Below are positions 22,139 to 35,298 of a DNA stretch of 64,000 nt, in pieces. Source of the stretch: Protonemura montana (Eukaryota; Arthropoda; Insecta; Plecoptera; Nemouridae). Position 1 is the first letter of the stretch. Every line of letters starts with the position of its first letter. Made by a program: the position numbers and the translations under genes. The stretch spans positions 6,262,001-6,326,000 of the forward strand of contig OX387607.1 in the NCBI GenBank assembly GCA_947568835.1, read 5' to 3'. Below the pieces are notes generated by a model that searched no databases, was not told the DNA's origin, and saw nothing but the letters and a program-made list of their open reading frames with translations.

Positions 22139-25100
22139 TGTTTAATAGCAGGAAATTTCCAATTTGGAGAAAAAAAATACTGCTAGCTTTTATTGTAGCT
22201 TTTTTTTGGCCACAAAAAGTTGTTTCTAAACGATCGCACTAAATTCAGATTTAAATATCGTTGAAAACTATTGTAAAGTTGGTCCAGCTATCAAAAACAT
22301 GCATTAAACAAGTACAAAATGTACTCACTTCAAATATTTTAGCGAGGCGTTTGTTACCTTGCTAGAGATCTGTTTTCCAGGCGATGCTATTCCAAGTCAT
22401 GTGTGGCAGATTTGGTCGATTTAAATCACCGCTGTATTTTAAATTAGTTGTCCGCAGTCGCCATCTACCGACGAAAGTTAAACCCTTATAAAGTTCGTTT
22501 CAAATAGTTTGCATAGATGGTCGGACGAGAATGGGTGTTTTTTAACATAATGTGGTCGTTGTTGGTTTCCATGGGCTGTTATATGGTAAGTAAATCTTTA
22601 TTTTAAGGTCAACCTAATAGCGTGGATCTTTATAAAGTATTCAATGTACACAAAGTTTCGAACTTCGACTCCAATAAGATGAATTTGGATGTTACACAGA
22701 ACCAATTACGTTGCGTAGCCGTGCATATGCAACGCTAATTAAGATACCTGATTGATCTAGGGCCAATGTTCCTAACATAATGCCAATTTGTCGGCAAGGA
22801 TCATGTCAAGGGTCCTAGGCTCCTACCTCCTCCTCACCATTTACACATGCTTTTGGCTTCAAATATTAAGCCACAATGTTTACATTGCATGTCCAAAACA
22901 GGTAGTCTGACCGTTGTTCGTTGCACGTAAAACTAAAGAAAACCTATGCAGTTTGATAAGACAGAAATGAAGGTTTACTAATAGTCAAGGATTTTTTAAT
23001 GGGTTTTGCAATGCATCTGCCCACATATATTTGGGTGTACTATAGCACATAATTGAAGCGAGGTATACGATTCTCCTCTGACAGTAACTTTAGCCAAGCG
23101 AATTGTGACCAACAGCTAAAAGCTTGATGAGTAGGGACTGCGCTCTGCTCTTTATTTCAAAGTTCTGCGGGTTTGGATAGTATAATATGCAGTGAACCCA
23201 ATTAAATTTTCTTGCAATGGCTAGAGGAAGGTTAGCGGTGTCTGACAGCATTCCACAACGTTATGCCAGACCAATTGGGAATGATTGTACCGAAGTTGAT
23301 AAACCCTTAGATAAGATATACTGGCCTACCTCCGGAAGTAAAATGTAGTCTTTGAATTTTCCAGCCAAATATCGTCTGCCAGGTAGCATTATTTACTTTC
23401 ACGGCTGAGATGGTGTTTTCAATAAGGTTTGCTGTTGCAGGTATTCATATATTGAATATGTGTCGCTTGCACCAAGTAAAATCAATCCACTTTCGTCGCT
23501 AATGCGAAACGATTAATAACAGATGCGAAAAGTAATTTAGAGAACACTTTTTAAAGTTTTTGCATTCCGCTGCACCACACGTTAATCCAATGCTTGTGCT
23601 GGCATGAAACCCTGGCCTGACCACAGACGTGACTGAAAATTTAAATTGCTTGCCAAGCCCAGCAAACTAGACAGACTGACAGAACTAGGCAACGAAATGA
23701 CGTATGGAAGACATTGGTAAAACACGCGATTTTCAAACATACATGGTAAGGTACTCACGAGATATCACGCTAAGATGGTGAATCTGCCTTCTCTACGTAG
23801 GACCGTTGTGAATCGCTCACTTCCACTTCAGTAGCGAATTGAACAATGGCACTGATTTTATGTGCTAGTGTAATGGCTTTTACACCACTTGTTTCCATGT
23901 TATTCGTTTCCCTAAAAAACGTACCCGAAGAAGTGGGTAATTACCCAGTTGTTGCTAGTTGGTACTAAAGGTCGAGCGCTGTCACCACATTGGAGGGTCT
24001 GCGAATGCACCGCGTAGTTAGCGGAGAGCAATCAAATGAGGAAAACACTCGCTTTGAGTATGCTTTCGAAGACTTGACGATCCACGTAAATGAAACTAAA
24101 ATAGCTTAACTCACCTGGGTCCTAGATTAAGCCGGTTTTTGAACTGAACCAAGCTCGGCTATTCAACAACTCGTTCACATTTCGTTGGTCACCCTGGTTG
24201 TTCTGTTTTTTTGTTCTGTTAGTGAAAACGATAGTTTTTATTTTTTTTGTAAGGGGGTGTTCTTGCAAGGCCATTTACTGAACACATCTGGTTCAACATA
24301 TGATTTACAGCCTTTAACCACCCGTATTTCGATTTGTTGATAATATTCGTGTACCTATATCGTCCATGCCCTGCATGTAATCTCAGAAATCAGAACCCAG
24401 GTAGGTTAAATGGACATATAGTAATTGACTATTAATGTTATGTGAGTGATACCATAAATAGGTATAGCAGGTACTGCAAGAAGATGTTTTGTAACTGGTC
24501 ATTTCAAAACTAGGCAAATCTCTCAGAATGTTTATTGTTGTTACAGGTCAAACTGAGTAAAGTAACTAAATCATTGATTACACAATTTTTGCCATGGATT
24601 TGTATGATATTCACTCGTGGGAAAACAGATGGTCGATTCCCTACTCCCTTTGCATAAATACTAATTATGAACTTGAAAAATGTTTTATTCAGTGAGTCAT
24701 TTCCATTTGCTAGACCATTTCACGTCAATTAAAAACTATATATAACAACAATAAATACACAACCACTATGTACACAAATTTGATTACCGTCACCGTAGCC
24801 AATGTCAACGTTTTGCAATTGCCTCAAACGCAAAACAAACGCGCATTCATTGTGTAATGACATTATTGAGCACCAGCAAACAATCAAATAGCTTCTTGTC
24901 GTTTCGATAGTGTTTCATGAAAAACAAAAATCCAATTTAATACATTTTGTTGCCGTGACCACATGATGCACATCCCTAACAACAATAACAACAGCAGCAG
25001 TAGCATTCGCTGCGGAATTGCAATTTCGCCTGTTTGTGGCGCAACTTGTCCCTCGTGTTTTATTTTTTTCTTCTGCCACCGCACATTGCACACGTGGCCC

Positions 25101-25250
25101 AGATGAGGATATTTTTCACTGTTTGGTGCAAACACAACCACCTGCTCGATGTTGTCTCTGATCTCTGCGCGTGACAGGTTGCCGTTCAGCCTTGAAAATA
25201 CGGAAACATCTTAGATCGCAGGTATCTAAGATGCAATGTACTTTTATGGC
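22139..25250. other. No gene recognised
   Basis: No domain or known repeat family was recognised. A minus-strand frame at 24884-25141 has a poly-leucine stretch from a degenerate trinucleotide run (24980-25010) and looks spurious. Confidence 0.5.
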
Positions 25251-25251
25251 C

Positions 25252-25700
25252 TACCGAACGGTTTGGCGTGTTGGAAACACCGGTTCTCATGAGATAATCG
25301 AAGTTAAGCAACACTAGGCTGAGTCAGGTATTGGTTGGGTGACCAACATACACATGACCAGTTCTGTTCGGAAGAGAGGTTCGAGGGATGAAAGTTAGTT
25401 CAGCAACTTTATTCGCCTTGGTTATCAACCACGCGACAGCATGGATTTTTAGAGGAATCCTGCTGTTCGAGTTCTGTACCGTCCTTTGGAAGTGACGTTC
25501 AGCCGGTGGTCCCCTTAGCGCACTTTGACAGGAGTAGGCTACATGCCGGTGCCGCGTTTCCTCTCTTCTACGCTAGGTTATGTTCATGATCATCCACATC
25601 ATCATCCCCTCATTCACCGACGCCATTAGACCAGTGCCGCACGGCTAGTTGTCAAAAAAGTACGCCGTTAAACACCACACATCAATCAATCAACTATTAT
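25252..25700 (+). repeat. 5S-rRNA-derived SINE-like element (family A), full length
   Basis: Best plus-strand copy. 5S-like head: CCGAACGGTTTGGCGTG, GAAACACCGGTTCTCATGAG, GAAGTTAAGCAACACTAGGC and GGTATTGGTTGGGTGACC. Body: GACCAGTTCTGTTCGG, CAGCATGGATTTTTAGAGG and AGCCGGTGGTCCCCTTAGCG. Tail: CTACGCTAGGTTATGTTC, ATCATCC repeats, GACGCCATTAGACCAGTGCC and CGCCGTTAAACACCACACATC, then a short ATCA repeat. With 5S promoter boxes at its start it fits a polymerase III SINE of the SINE3 type; its mobilising LINE is not visible. Confidence 0.9.
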
Positions 25701-26339
25701 GACGTAGATTTTCGTATTACGCTGTTAAAAAATAAATGCAGCTAGTTTAAATCATTGCCATTTATTGTTTTCCTTCACCGATTACAAGACTCATCTTCAT
25801 AGTCACAGCCAATGAGATAATTATAATTTCAGTTTTTCCTAAAAAACTGGCTCTCAATTGCTCAATTGCAACTTTTGCTTTCTTTATAGCTGAAGCATTG
25901 ATCTATTACCTATCAGAAAATCAGGGATTCTTCAGCATCAGCATATTATTCAGCAGAGGGAATATAAATTGCAGCCTGGAATTGGATGGCTGGATTCGAA
26001 TTTAACATCAAGATTACATTTTCCCTTTTCTCAAAAATCCTAGCGAATGCTGATTAAATAAAACACTCGCGCCAAAAGTAGCGTACTGCAATTTTCTTGT
26101 GCACGTCGAGATAGAAATTGATTAAATTTTCTTGAAGTAGATCACAATATGTCTCATTTACTTATAGGCGTCCCGAAAAATTTACTTTCAAACATTGCTC
26201 TCTCATCCTAAATTGAACCTATCACCGTTGGGTGTGCAGGTATCACCGCACATGCCTAACTTCTCTTTATTTCACCTTTATCTTTACTTCTGATTTTCTA
26301 ATTTAACAGCTTGATCCCAAATCATTTCCTATCTTTATA
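25701..26339. other. No gene recognised
   Basis: AT-rich; nothing identified. Confidence 0.5.
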
Positions 26340-26585
26340 AACAATATAACCGTCTCAAAAATTGATGCACAAACGGGGACTCGAACCCCGATGTCCACCT
26401 ATCGCGGGTGTTTCTCTAACCCATTGAGTTACTTGGAAACTTGCTTACAAAGACAATTTTTGTGTATTTGATGAGTATATGAGTGTATTTTTGAGACGGT
26501 AATAGTGTACATAATAATAAAATACCCCGCGCATTGCAAGCGTTTGCAATTTAAATAATATTTCAACTACATTTCCTATCTGGTT
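26340..26585 (-). repeat. tRNA-related SINE-like repeat (family B), inverted composite
   Basis: Minus-strand tRNA-like core: an A-box-like GTAACTCAATGGGTTAGAG, a central ACCCGCGATAGGTGGAC, and the B-box arm ATCGGGGTTCGAGTCCCCG. It is bordered by ACCGTCTCAAAAATT on the left and TTTTTGAGACGGTAATAGTG on the right, which are inverted copies. A forward tail follows: AATAATAAAATACCCCGCGC, ATTGCAAGCGTTTGCAATTT. The anticodon loop lacks a normal U33, so this is not a functional tRNA gene. Confidence 0.85.
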
Positions 26586-29559
26586 GGTGCACGAGTTATT
26601 TTTATATTTGTGATATTTCTTGATTAGCAGAGATAATATCGACTTTTATCATTTCTTTCCTGTGAACCATGTCCTTGTGAAGCCTTATAGTGAAGCTTGC
26701 CTTTATCGAAGCGAGTTGCAAACTTCGTGCCCCTGCCCTGCGTTCGATCGGGGCACACGTGCCCTGCATTTATTCACGTCTTGACGCTCACTGAAATACT
26801 CATGCAATTATTGCTCGGCTGGCTCCCTCAAAAAGCTGCCCGCGAGCCCGGCTTTCTTGGCAAAATTGGCGCCTGGCGAAGCCCCTGAATTTATTACGAG
26901 CCAAGACTTTTGAGGGAACTTTTGCCAAGTTTCCAGGGCTGTCTTTTAAAAGTGGTCCTTTTTTTATATTTCTTTTTTTTGTTATTTCGGTAAAGTTACT
27001 GGCTATCAGTGGTCAATTAGGGGATGTGCAAATAGTGTAGCTCAATATAGATTATTGTTATTTCCAGAAAATTATTATTAATTATCTATCAGAGATTGGA
27101 AATAGTAGTCATTTGGCACGAAAAATAATTACAATTGAAATTGAAATTGAGTTCTATTAAAACAGCTTAAATGGCGTAGCATGGTGCATCCGTTTATTTT
27201 CACTCAATGCATGCAATTGTAGAATTCAATTAAAAAAAAAAAAAAGTGCAATTGTAAAATCTAAATAATTAATGCTTTGTGGAGTAATAGCACGGCATTA
27301 ATATAATTGTCTTCGTGGGTTCATTTACTTAATGAACCCACTCCCAACGTTATAGATTTCCATTAAAGCTATCTCCGTATACCCTTTTGTAGATGCTACC
27401 GTGCAAACTGCCAGTATTTTGTATTCGAATGCCAACTTATTGACCTAGCTTGAAAGCATTTCACCCTTCTCTCACACCTAACTGACCTTAAAACATTGTG
27501 CATATTTATTCATTTCACATTGCATATATATACGTGTTTTTTGCAATAGCGAAATGACAAGTTATCGGCATTGGAACGCGAGTTCAAACCAAGGTTTGTA
27601 GCACGTCGCGCGTTTCGCGATTCCTTACTTTTTTTCTACTCGAGTTGAGAGGATTTCCCTGGGGATGCCAGCCAAGGGTTCTCTCTGTGTCTATGAAAGC
27701 AGAGAGCATCGACAGTTGTGCCAGATACTTGACTTCTAATCATTGTAGACGTCGTCTACAGAACTGGAATAAATGTAAAGACGTCTATCGCCGCGAGCTG
27801 ACTTAAATTATTTGGAAAAGTGCTTGGTTGTCGTGTTTTTTTTAAAGCGTTATAATAAATTTTTTTTGTGCAAAACGCCAGTTTAAATTCACCAATGAAA
27901 GTGTGTCCATCAGGCAGAGGAATTAATCATATTTTGTTTAAGATTTCAGTTGAATGTCACCTCCATCGTTTCGAAAATTAGAATTTATTTTTGTTCTGAC
28001 AAACGTACAGCAATTTCTGAGCGAAGCTTCTGTTTCAAACCTCGTATGTTTGTTGTAGTGTCTTTGAATGATCCAAGAATATCATACTAAGATATAAGAA
28101 TGCTTATTTTCTTAGAAATCCAATGTACTATGTGCTGGAAAATGTAAATGTTTTATTATTTTAGGCTACGTATTTTCTTTTCATCCAAGCCGAGATAGTT
28201 TTTGCTAGAGGTTGTGCAGCAGAATATATAAAAAAAAACGGAAATTTATGCATAAAAGGAATATAAATACTAAGTGGTAAAATTAGATTTTTAATGTATT
28301 TTTGTAGTTTTGTTTGTTTTAGTCATGTTTTGGGTTCGATTACCCAGTGGTAAGTTTAAAAATAATTTTACCAGTAACAAGATAGTTATTAAACTCCGTA
28401 TCCAATAGTATTTTAGTAAATTATTGCTAAGTCTAACTTAAGACTTAACAGAGAAATTTGGTTATATTTATGTTCATATTAAAAACTTCAACAGAGCTTT
28501 GGATTATACAACCATTCATCATGTTTTCCTCATTTTCCTTCGAGCCTGGTGACACAGTAATCCATTCAGAGAGTTTTCGTAACGCTGCCAATTTTCTTCT
28601 GCTCGCAGAGTTCCCTTTCACTTTCCTCAAACACCATTCCAAGATCTCACAAGATTTATTTTTGCAAAATTCAAATAAATTAAGATGACCTAGTGACTGA
28701 AAAAAATTAGTAAAGGGCGTCTTCGACCCAACTTCTTTAATTTAAATTGATATCTCACGCTAAGCCAGTTAAGATGTGGCTAAAAAAAAATAATGAAAAC
28801 AGAGGAAACTGTCGCATCGTAATGTGTAAACACTTCTACGTGTATGGTCTATTAAACGGGTGGATAAATTATAGCCAGTCACATCAACTGACAGCCAGGG
28901 TGACCGCCCTTCATTAAGTGTCAACCCCCTTCAATCTCTGCTCTATGCCCAAGCAAATGACATTTGATCAGCTGATTGAGCAAACTCAGAAGCACTCAGC
29001 TATCAGCTAATCACTTTACATCTAAAATGCTAATTATATTTTTATTTATCACTGGCCGACCGTAAAAAGAAAGCAAAAATGTTTCACACTAATTGAATTT
29101 TTTTTATACGCATGCCGTATACTTGTTAACCTTTTTCCCGCCACGCAAATGTCAGACTAGAATTTTGAGATGGCTCTTACGCGATTAAAGTGCTGAAGGG
29201 TTGCGTTTTTGTAGGGCGAACGACCTATCGAAAGATTTCGGCTGAATGCACACAAAAAGTTTGGCATAGTCTTTTGATATAAAATTAAATCAGGATAAGA
29301 TTTCGTAGTTAATTGGGTTTCGATACAGAGTTTGATTTACTATTAGTAAAATAAAAGCAAAATGCTGACGATGGCACAGCAAATTTTGACCATTTTTAAC
29401 GAAAGGTTTACATAAAACTACAAAAGCACGGAATGAACTTTTCACCATTCGTTGCAACGATTTTTATACCAGAAGCACACACTTGACCTAAAACCGCAAA
29501 GGTTCGATTCAAACTCGATTGACCAGAGAGATGTTAAACAAAACTGACGATCGGAACAA
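26586..29559. other. No gene recognised
   Basis: No recognisable coding region or repeat family. Minor structure: GTAGACG-T-CGTCTAC palindrome near 27747-27762, and CCCTCAAAA / TTTTGAGGG and CTTGGCAAAA / TTTTGCCAAG inverted pairs in 26825-26931. Confidence 0.5.
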
Positions 29560-30300
29560 ATTATTTCACCGATCGCGCTCGTCGATGTCGGTCCAAATTG
29601 ATAAACGTCAGCGAAAAGAGCCCTCCCACATGCCCACGTGTGTACATAAATCATCTTCGTAGCGGACGCACCTTATCGCCGGCGAACCAAATTCCGGCCG
29701 TACGCCATATCGTTTTATCGAGGCAGTCATTACTACCCCCCCCCCCCTACCTACCACCCCAGCCCCCTTCACAACCCAATCACCCAACCCCCCGAAACCC
29801 AAAAAACGTCATAGACAACATTATCCCACATGCGCTGACTCCTATTCCAAAGTGTGACCCATTTTCTTAACGTGAATAATTGACATTGCCTTACGACTAT
29901 ATATATTTTTTTTCTGTGAATTCTCACGATTGTGACCGACGACGCGGAGCCATCTTCACACTGCTAAACCGATTTTAGATCGTTATCAAATGGTGCAACT
30001 TTATCATAGAGGTTATTTGAGCAGCGCATGTGAACGGTGGCTTGCCACGAACCCGGGTCGATGAGCCATGCTATGGTCATGCGCTCCAGGGATGTTTTTG
30101 GCAACTCCTAGCAGGGTAAGTATCGTGTGAGGACGGCGCCGTGGCGTGGCCCAGGTCGATGCTTAGACTGTCCCACACTTTGGCGCGCGTTTCTGGTCGA
30201 GCGTCGGGGCCGATGCGGATCTGTCCCAGTATAAGCCAGTCGACCAACAGCACGAAGACCCACCGCGTCGACGAACTATTACCCCCCGATATCGGTTAGA
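29560..30300 (+). other. GC-richer block with possible noncoding 5' exon (strong splice donor at 30116)
   Basis: CpG-containing sequence unlike its AT-rich surroundings. It includes a C-rich strand at 29736-29790 (12 C in a row, then several shorter C runs) and ends with TAGCAGG|GTAAGTAT, close to the ideal donor. The next plus-strand acceptor ahead of a known exon is at 35603-35604, just before the eag start exon. It could therefore be an upstream untranslated exon and promoter region of eag, 5.5 kb from the start codon. This is inference; the exon's left end is unknown. Confidence 0.3.
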
Positions 30301-31944
30301 CAATATTTTCTGTGTGTTTCTGTGTGTTCAAGTTTTTTTTGGTTTTTTACGTTGTGTGCGTGATTTTTTTTGTTGGCTGTCTGTATTTTGCGTGTTTCTT
30401 GCGTTTTGTCCCGACGTTTTTTTTTTTTTTTGGTCTCGTCTGTTTTATGTGTTGGACGTGATGCGTGTGGATTTGCGTTGGGTGACGTGCGTTTTGGTAT
30501 TGCGAGTGAGTCGATGTGTGTTCGAATGATGTGTCATTTTGCTTCGCTTGGGTAATAGGTAAGCGAATTTTAAGCGAAACATATTTACTGTTACTAGTCG
30601 CGAGAAATTTTCCGATATCGTGGTGCTTGCAAAATCGAAGCTGTATGCAGAGCGATAGCACGAGAGAAAATGGGAAATTCTGCGAATCACGAAGGGAAAC
30701 TTTCCGATTTTCCGCGAAACCTTTCGTCCATGGTATTTCGGAGTAAAATCGAAACATATATTTTTTTTTACAACAGAAAGCGCAGTAAAAATATTACATG
30801 GGCCGTAAATCTAGTTTCACGCAAACTTCGTATACCACCTTATGTCAATTTTTTTTCATCTTCTCCGCAATGATTTATTGACGGTATTTCACCTCACTAT
30901 GTTTCACCAATACTGTAGATATAACTTGGCAACGGGAACCTCTGGTGTCGCTCTCTGTACCGATGACGATGACGAGGGGTCACCACTCTATAAGGTGAAA
31001 GGTCACCGTTTGATGGTCTACTAATGCAAACGTAAGACTATCAGGATTTATCAAACAATGGACCAGCGTCTAAAAGGTTGTAAATATCACCAACGCCAGC
31101 ATGATTGATGAACGGGGACGCATGTCTATTGTGGCGTCTCTCTCCAGGCACATATGACCCAAAAATAGGCGCATTGTGTTCTTAAGCCGGTGACAGAGAC
31201 TATTTACGAGACGTAAAAGTGTATATATAAAAAAAAAAAGTGTAGACATCTTTGCTGCTTTCCAGTAGGAGTCGATAAACGTCTCAGGGTTTTGGGCCTT
31301 CCGTCTAAGGCTTACGTTATCAATGTCGCCAACCAACAGAAAATGGCGTTCCATTTTCGCCTCTCGTTCCCTCTCTCCAGCCGTCCAACGAGTGGAATAG
31401 TGTGAGATGTTGTTTCTTCGTCGCTATACTGCGATGTGGTCGACTGTTTTCTGTGATAATATTTTGGCGAGATATGTGAAATAAATAGCAATCGACGGTC
31501 TTGTGAGTAAACTGTCAGATATGTTAGCTTATGAGTGACCACTTGGAATTGCCATACAGATTCCGTTACTATTTTTCTCGTTATTATTATTTTTTTTTGT
31601 TTTGTAGCAGTTATGTCCATTTGATACATTTATATCTTTGCTAGCTGTTTTCAACTAATTATATGGACAGATCTTTGACAAAAGTGGAAGCACTACTTAA
31701 AGAGAACTAATTTTATAAGTTTTTGAAAGCTCAAATACATTACGGCATGTAACCTTTTGGTTTGCTTAACATATAAATAAATTAAATAGGAACGCCGAAA
31801 AACTAAACTCTTAAATTCAACCTCTTTTGAAGTTAAATTGAAAATAAAAAGTTTGATCACTTCCCAATTCTAGCTACGCCCAGTAACAAAACTTGCAGCA
31901 TTCAGCCCCACTTTTAAACCCGGCACTTCCACATTGACGAGCCA
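30301..31944. other. No gene recognised
   Basis: T-rich start with (TG)n-like stretches, then overlapping frames of 60-136 codons on both strands (30314-30873, 31070-31629) without recognisable products. Confidence 0.5.
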
Positions 31945-32010
31945 GTGGAGGTGCCACACTAAAGTCCAGAGTCCCAGTTTGTTTTGCGGGTTGCGTTCAG
32001 AGGCTCCCAT
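31945..32010 (+). repeat. Family E short dispersed repeat
   Basis: GTGGAGGTGCCACACT, then CAGTTTGTTTTGCGGGTTGC and GTTCAGAGGCTC. It matches the tandem units at 50573-50687 and the fragment at 55557. Confidence 0.6.
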
Positions 32011-32274
32011 GGCTTAGTGGTCAGTTTTGGTTTGTTCAACGGACGAAAGGAAACCTTACCACGGGCACACAACCCTTAGCTTCACTTGCCCTAGTTTTAA
32101 TCACGTTATGCATTCAGCTCTGTGCGACAAACATAAATAAACTCTAGCCGTAGAAGATAATGCAAGTGAACGTAGTAAATAGGATGCGTTTTATTTGTGG
32201 ATATAGGGAAGCTTTAGAGGTATTTGAAAAGTGTGAATAATGAGGAATGTCCGTTTTACCTCTAAGGTAAGGTT

Positions 32275-32620
32275 ATGTCATTGAGTTTATAGGTTAAGTC
32301 AGAGGGCCAGCGTTTATGTCAAGCTTTATGCTGAGCTAATTATGACGCTTGCGACCATTTTTTAACAAATTTATAAATTTAATTAATTAAGACTCTAAAT
32401 ATCGATACATGTTTATCAATCGTTAAAATAAAGATTAGTTGAGCGTAAACCAGTCTCAAATGTGAGTACCTAATCTCTTAATGTTTCAACACTCCAAACG
32501 ACAGAAGAATCCTCAATTTGTTTCGATAAAGTAGTTATTTTGGCGGACATTACGACAATTGAACAGTAGTGCTGGCGGTCTGACTATATCTTTAAATTCA
32601 AAAGTTTTCTATAAGCTTTG
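32275..32620 (-). repeat. Family C repeat, long copy
   Basis: Aligns with 19250-19600 in the same orientation: TCATTGAGTTTATAGG, GAGGGCCAGCGTTTATG, GACGCTTGCGACCATTTTT, ATATCGATACATGTTTATCA, GAGCGTAAACCAGTCTCAAA and TAGTTATTTTGGCGG. The central core is partly deleted. Confidence 0.7.
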
Positions 32621-34744
32621 AAATATTATACAACGGTATACGAAGGTAGTGTTCGGTGGTAACGCATGATTGCACACTGGTCATTTACGAAGGATGCGTT
32701 TGACAATTGTGAATACCACTCTGGGCCAATCTATAGTTGAGACATTCTGAACGTCTCTGTGACAATAAAGGGGGGTGGTGTGGGTTCAAAGATACCTCTT
32801 TGCTACAAAGACGGGATGCTGAATGCTGTCTTGAACGGTCAAAGACATGAAAGGCGTCAAGGATCACGTCGCGATGGTTGGCTGTGACATACTTAGTTTG
32901 AGATAGTTTGGTAGTTTCTTGTTAGCTTTGAAGATTTTCAATGAGTGCCGGATTTGTTTGTTATGGATAGGAAAATCTTCTTTTTTTTGTCGCACTTGGA
33001 GCTAAGAATTCAGGACATTGTTAAAAGACATTGAATGGGCTGTGCAGGTAAGATTATTTTTAAATGTAAAATTTCTTAATCTTGCGGCGCTTTAGTAATA
33101 CATTTGATGTGTAGTTAAGTATTCAATTTAATATAAATCGGCTACCCAAATACCGATGATGGAGTGAAGGACTCATCATTGATGACCATTATGCATTCTT
33201 CAAATTATTTCAACTGGGAAGAAACAGTATCTTTTGAAGAGGTGTAAAGTCTGTAGAAAGATGACGGTTGAGAAGTTGGAGGGTTGGAATAAAAAAAAAT
33301 TGGTGAACTAGCAAAATTTGTAGGAAAACAAGCTCTTATGGAGGTAGCTCATATGAGAGCTGATGTCAAATATCATTAAAACAGTCTGGAAATGTTGCTG
33401 TTGGTGAAATGTGTTTAAATATTTTTAGATATAGTTGGAGATATTTAAACAATATCCTGACTTAAAGCCTAATTGGAAGTCGATTCCTAAATCAGACTGA
33501 CTTTATAGAATCTTGACAAGATGTCGATAGACTGGTTCGAAAACATTAAAATATGGAAACTTTAAGGCTGACAGAAAATGAATTATACTTATATAATTAA
33601 TAAAGTGTACCTACCTAGTGTGCTCAGTGTACTCAATGTCCTCTTGCAGCTATTTTATAGTTTGTGCTAAAAATGTGTTTTTTTTTGTGAATTTATTTTT
33701 TCGCTGTTAACGATGTAAACCAAATATGAAAACCAACACATATTGTAATTTATTCAAATTTAAACAGAGATCAAAAACAACATACAATTCGAATATCAAC
33801 GAAAATTAAAAAATATATATATATTAATATATCAATATATCAATTCGATAGGAAAAATAATTCTCACATTTAATATTCATCACTCAGGATTTACCGCCCA
33901 GCTTAAAGCATGGGCTTCTGCTTAAAAGCTTTGCAAAGGTAGCCAGGCCAAATTTAAGTGGTCTAACATGATTTGCATATTGCAGGATTACCAAGCTGAT
34001 TGTCATTGCCTCTGTTGTTTACAGGCTGAGGTTCGAGACCCGATGAGCGCAGGCCATGTCCCAGCAGTCTACGTCTCGTGAGGGTAAAATTTTGTCCGCA
34101 CTTCGATATTCACATCCTGATCCTGATCCTGGTTGGTTCTTGTAGGTAACAGGGTAATTGATTATTGGTTGGGGAAAACGCACAAGAGATACGTTAGATT
34201 TTCGGACATCTATAACAAAAAAAGGTTTTTTGCTGACGACTACAAATTATTACTCCACTTATCTTCTTTTTCTTTTTCTTTTTCTGCTCGTTTCCAATCC
34301 TGCGCTGATCCTTAATCGATGGAAATAGTTCAATCATTTTCCGCTTATTAATATAAAAATCAAATTGAAAAAACGCTCTCCAATTTTCCGGGAGCTTGAG
34401 CATTTTCAACCGATTGCAGATCTACTAGTGGAAAGAAATCAGAACCGTGTTTCGCATTTGTAATTTCACAACCAAAAATATGTCTCGGAATTAATCCAAA
34501 ATTGTTTTACAATTTCAAGCTTCAAATAAAAGCCCAAGTTTTCCCTCGACTGAAAGGGAAATGCTATCCAAAAGATATTTGTATTCGATTTTTTTTCAGC
34601 CCTAAGCACCCAGTTTACTTACAGAGACTCACTAAAATTTCTACAAATTCCATGTTAACTTGCCTAAGACTTTACCTTGCCATATACATAATTTGCATAC
34701 GATTAAACAGTGTTCCTCTCTGAAGCTAGTTAATCAGCCTTACT
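32621..34744. other. No gene recognised
   Basis: AT-rich, with an (AT)n-rich stretch at 33803-33842. Short frames only. Confidence 0.5.
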
Positions 34745-34935
34745 TGTCAACCTCTCGACAGCATAGATTAGCAAGGAGGATCACAATATTACCAGATTCT
34801 GAACCGGGGTAAGGAGTTAAGTCGGTGGTCCCATTGGTGCTCTTCGATTTAAGTATTGGTTATGCCTACACCGGCAATCCCTTCCTTCCTCTTAGGATAG
34901 GTTAGGGCACTTTCATCATCAAAAAGTCATTCTAT
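34745..34935 (+). repeat. 5S-rRNA-derived SINE-like element (family A), 5'-truncated and diverged
   Basis: Lacks the 5S head. Body and tail match: TCAACCTCTCGACAGCATAG, GTTAAGTCGGTGGTCCCATT, GGTGCTCTTCG, TCTTAGGATAGGTTAGGGC and TTTCATCATC. Confidence 0.7.
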
Positions 34936-35298
34936 ATAAGCACACATCCGGTTGGTAAGAAGACTCTTTTATTTGTGTGGAGAATCCCCATTTACATTCT
35001 TCTATGTAAAAACAACGAGGTCAGAGTGCACAATTTCAAATTTGGTAGTCATATTTTATTTTTTTCAATTTCTAAAACAAAATATATACTTTGAAACTTT
35101 TGAAAATGTATTCAAAGATTGTAATATTCAAGTGACCATTTTTTATCAAGATACACGACTGAAAAAAGGTATTTTTTCGCGTGTTTATGTTTTTTGTGTG
35201 CTTTTCCCCTCCTAGTTTGTATATAAGTCGTATTCTAATTTTACTGGATCTATTGGACCAGTTGACTAGTCTTACTGGATCCGCTCCGTTACAGCAAG

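Noticed and set aside
25252-25370. Genuine 5S rRNA gene
   Set aside because: Only the internal-promoter part resembles 5S rRNA. The sequence continues into a SINE body shared by many copies, and no T-run terminator follows at about 120 bp.
26825-26931. Structured RNA from two inverted pairs
   Set aside because: The pairs interleave rather than nest (a pseudoknot order), arms are only 9-10 bp, and nothing else supports a function.
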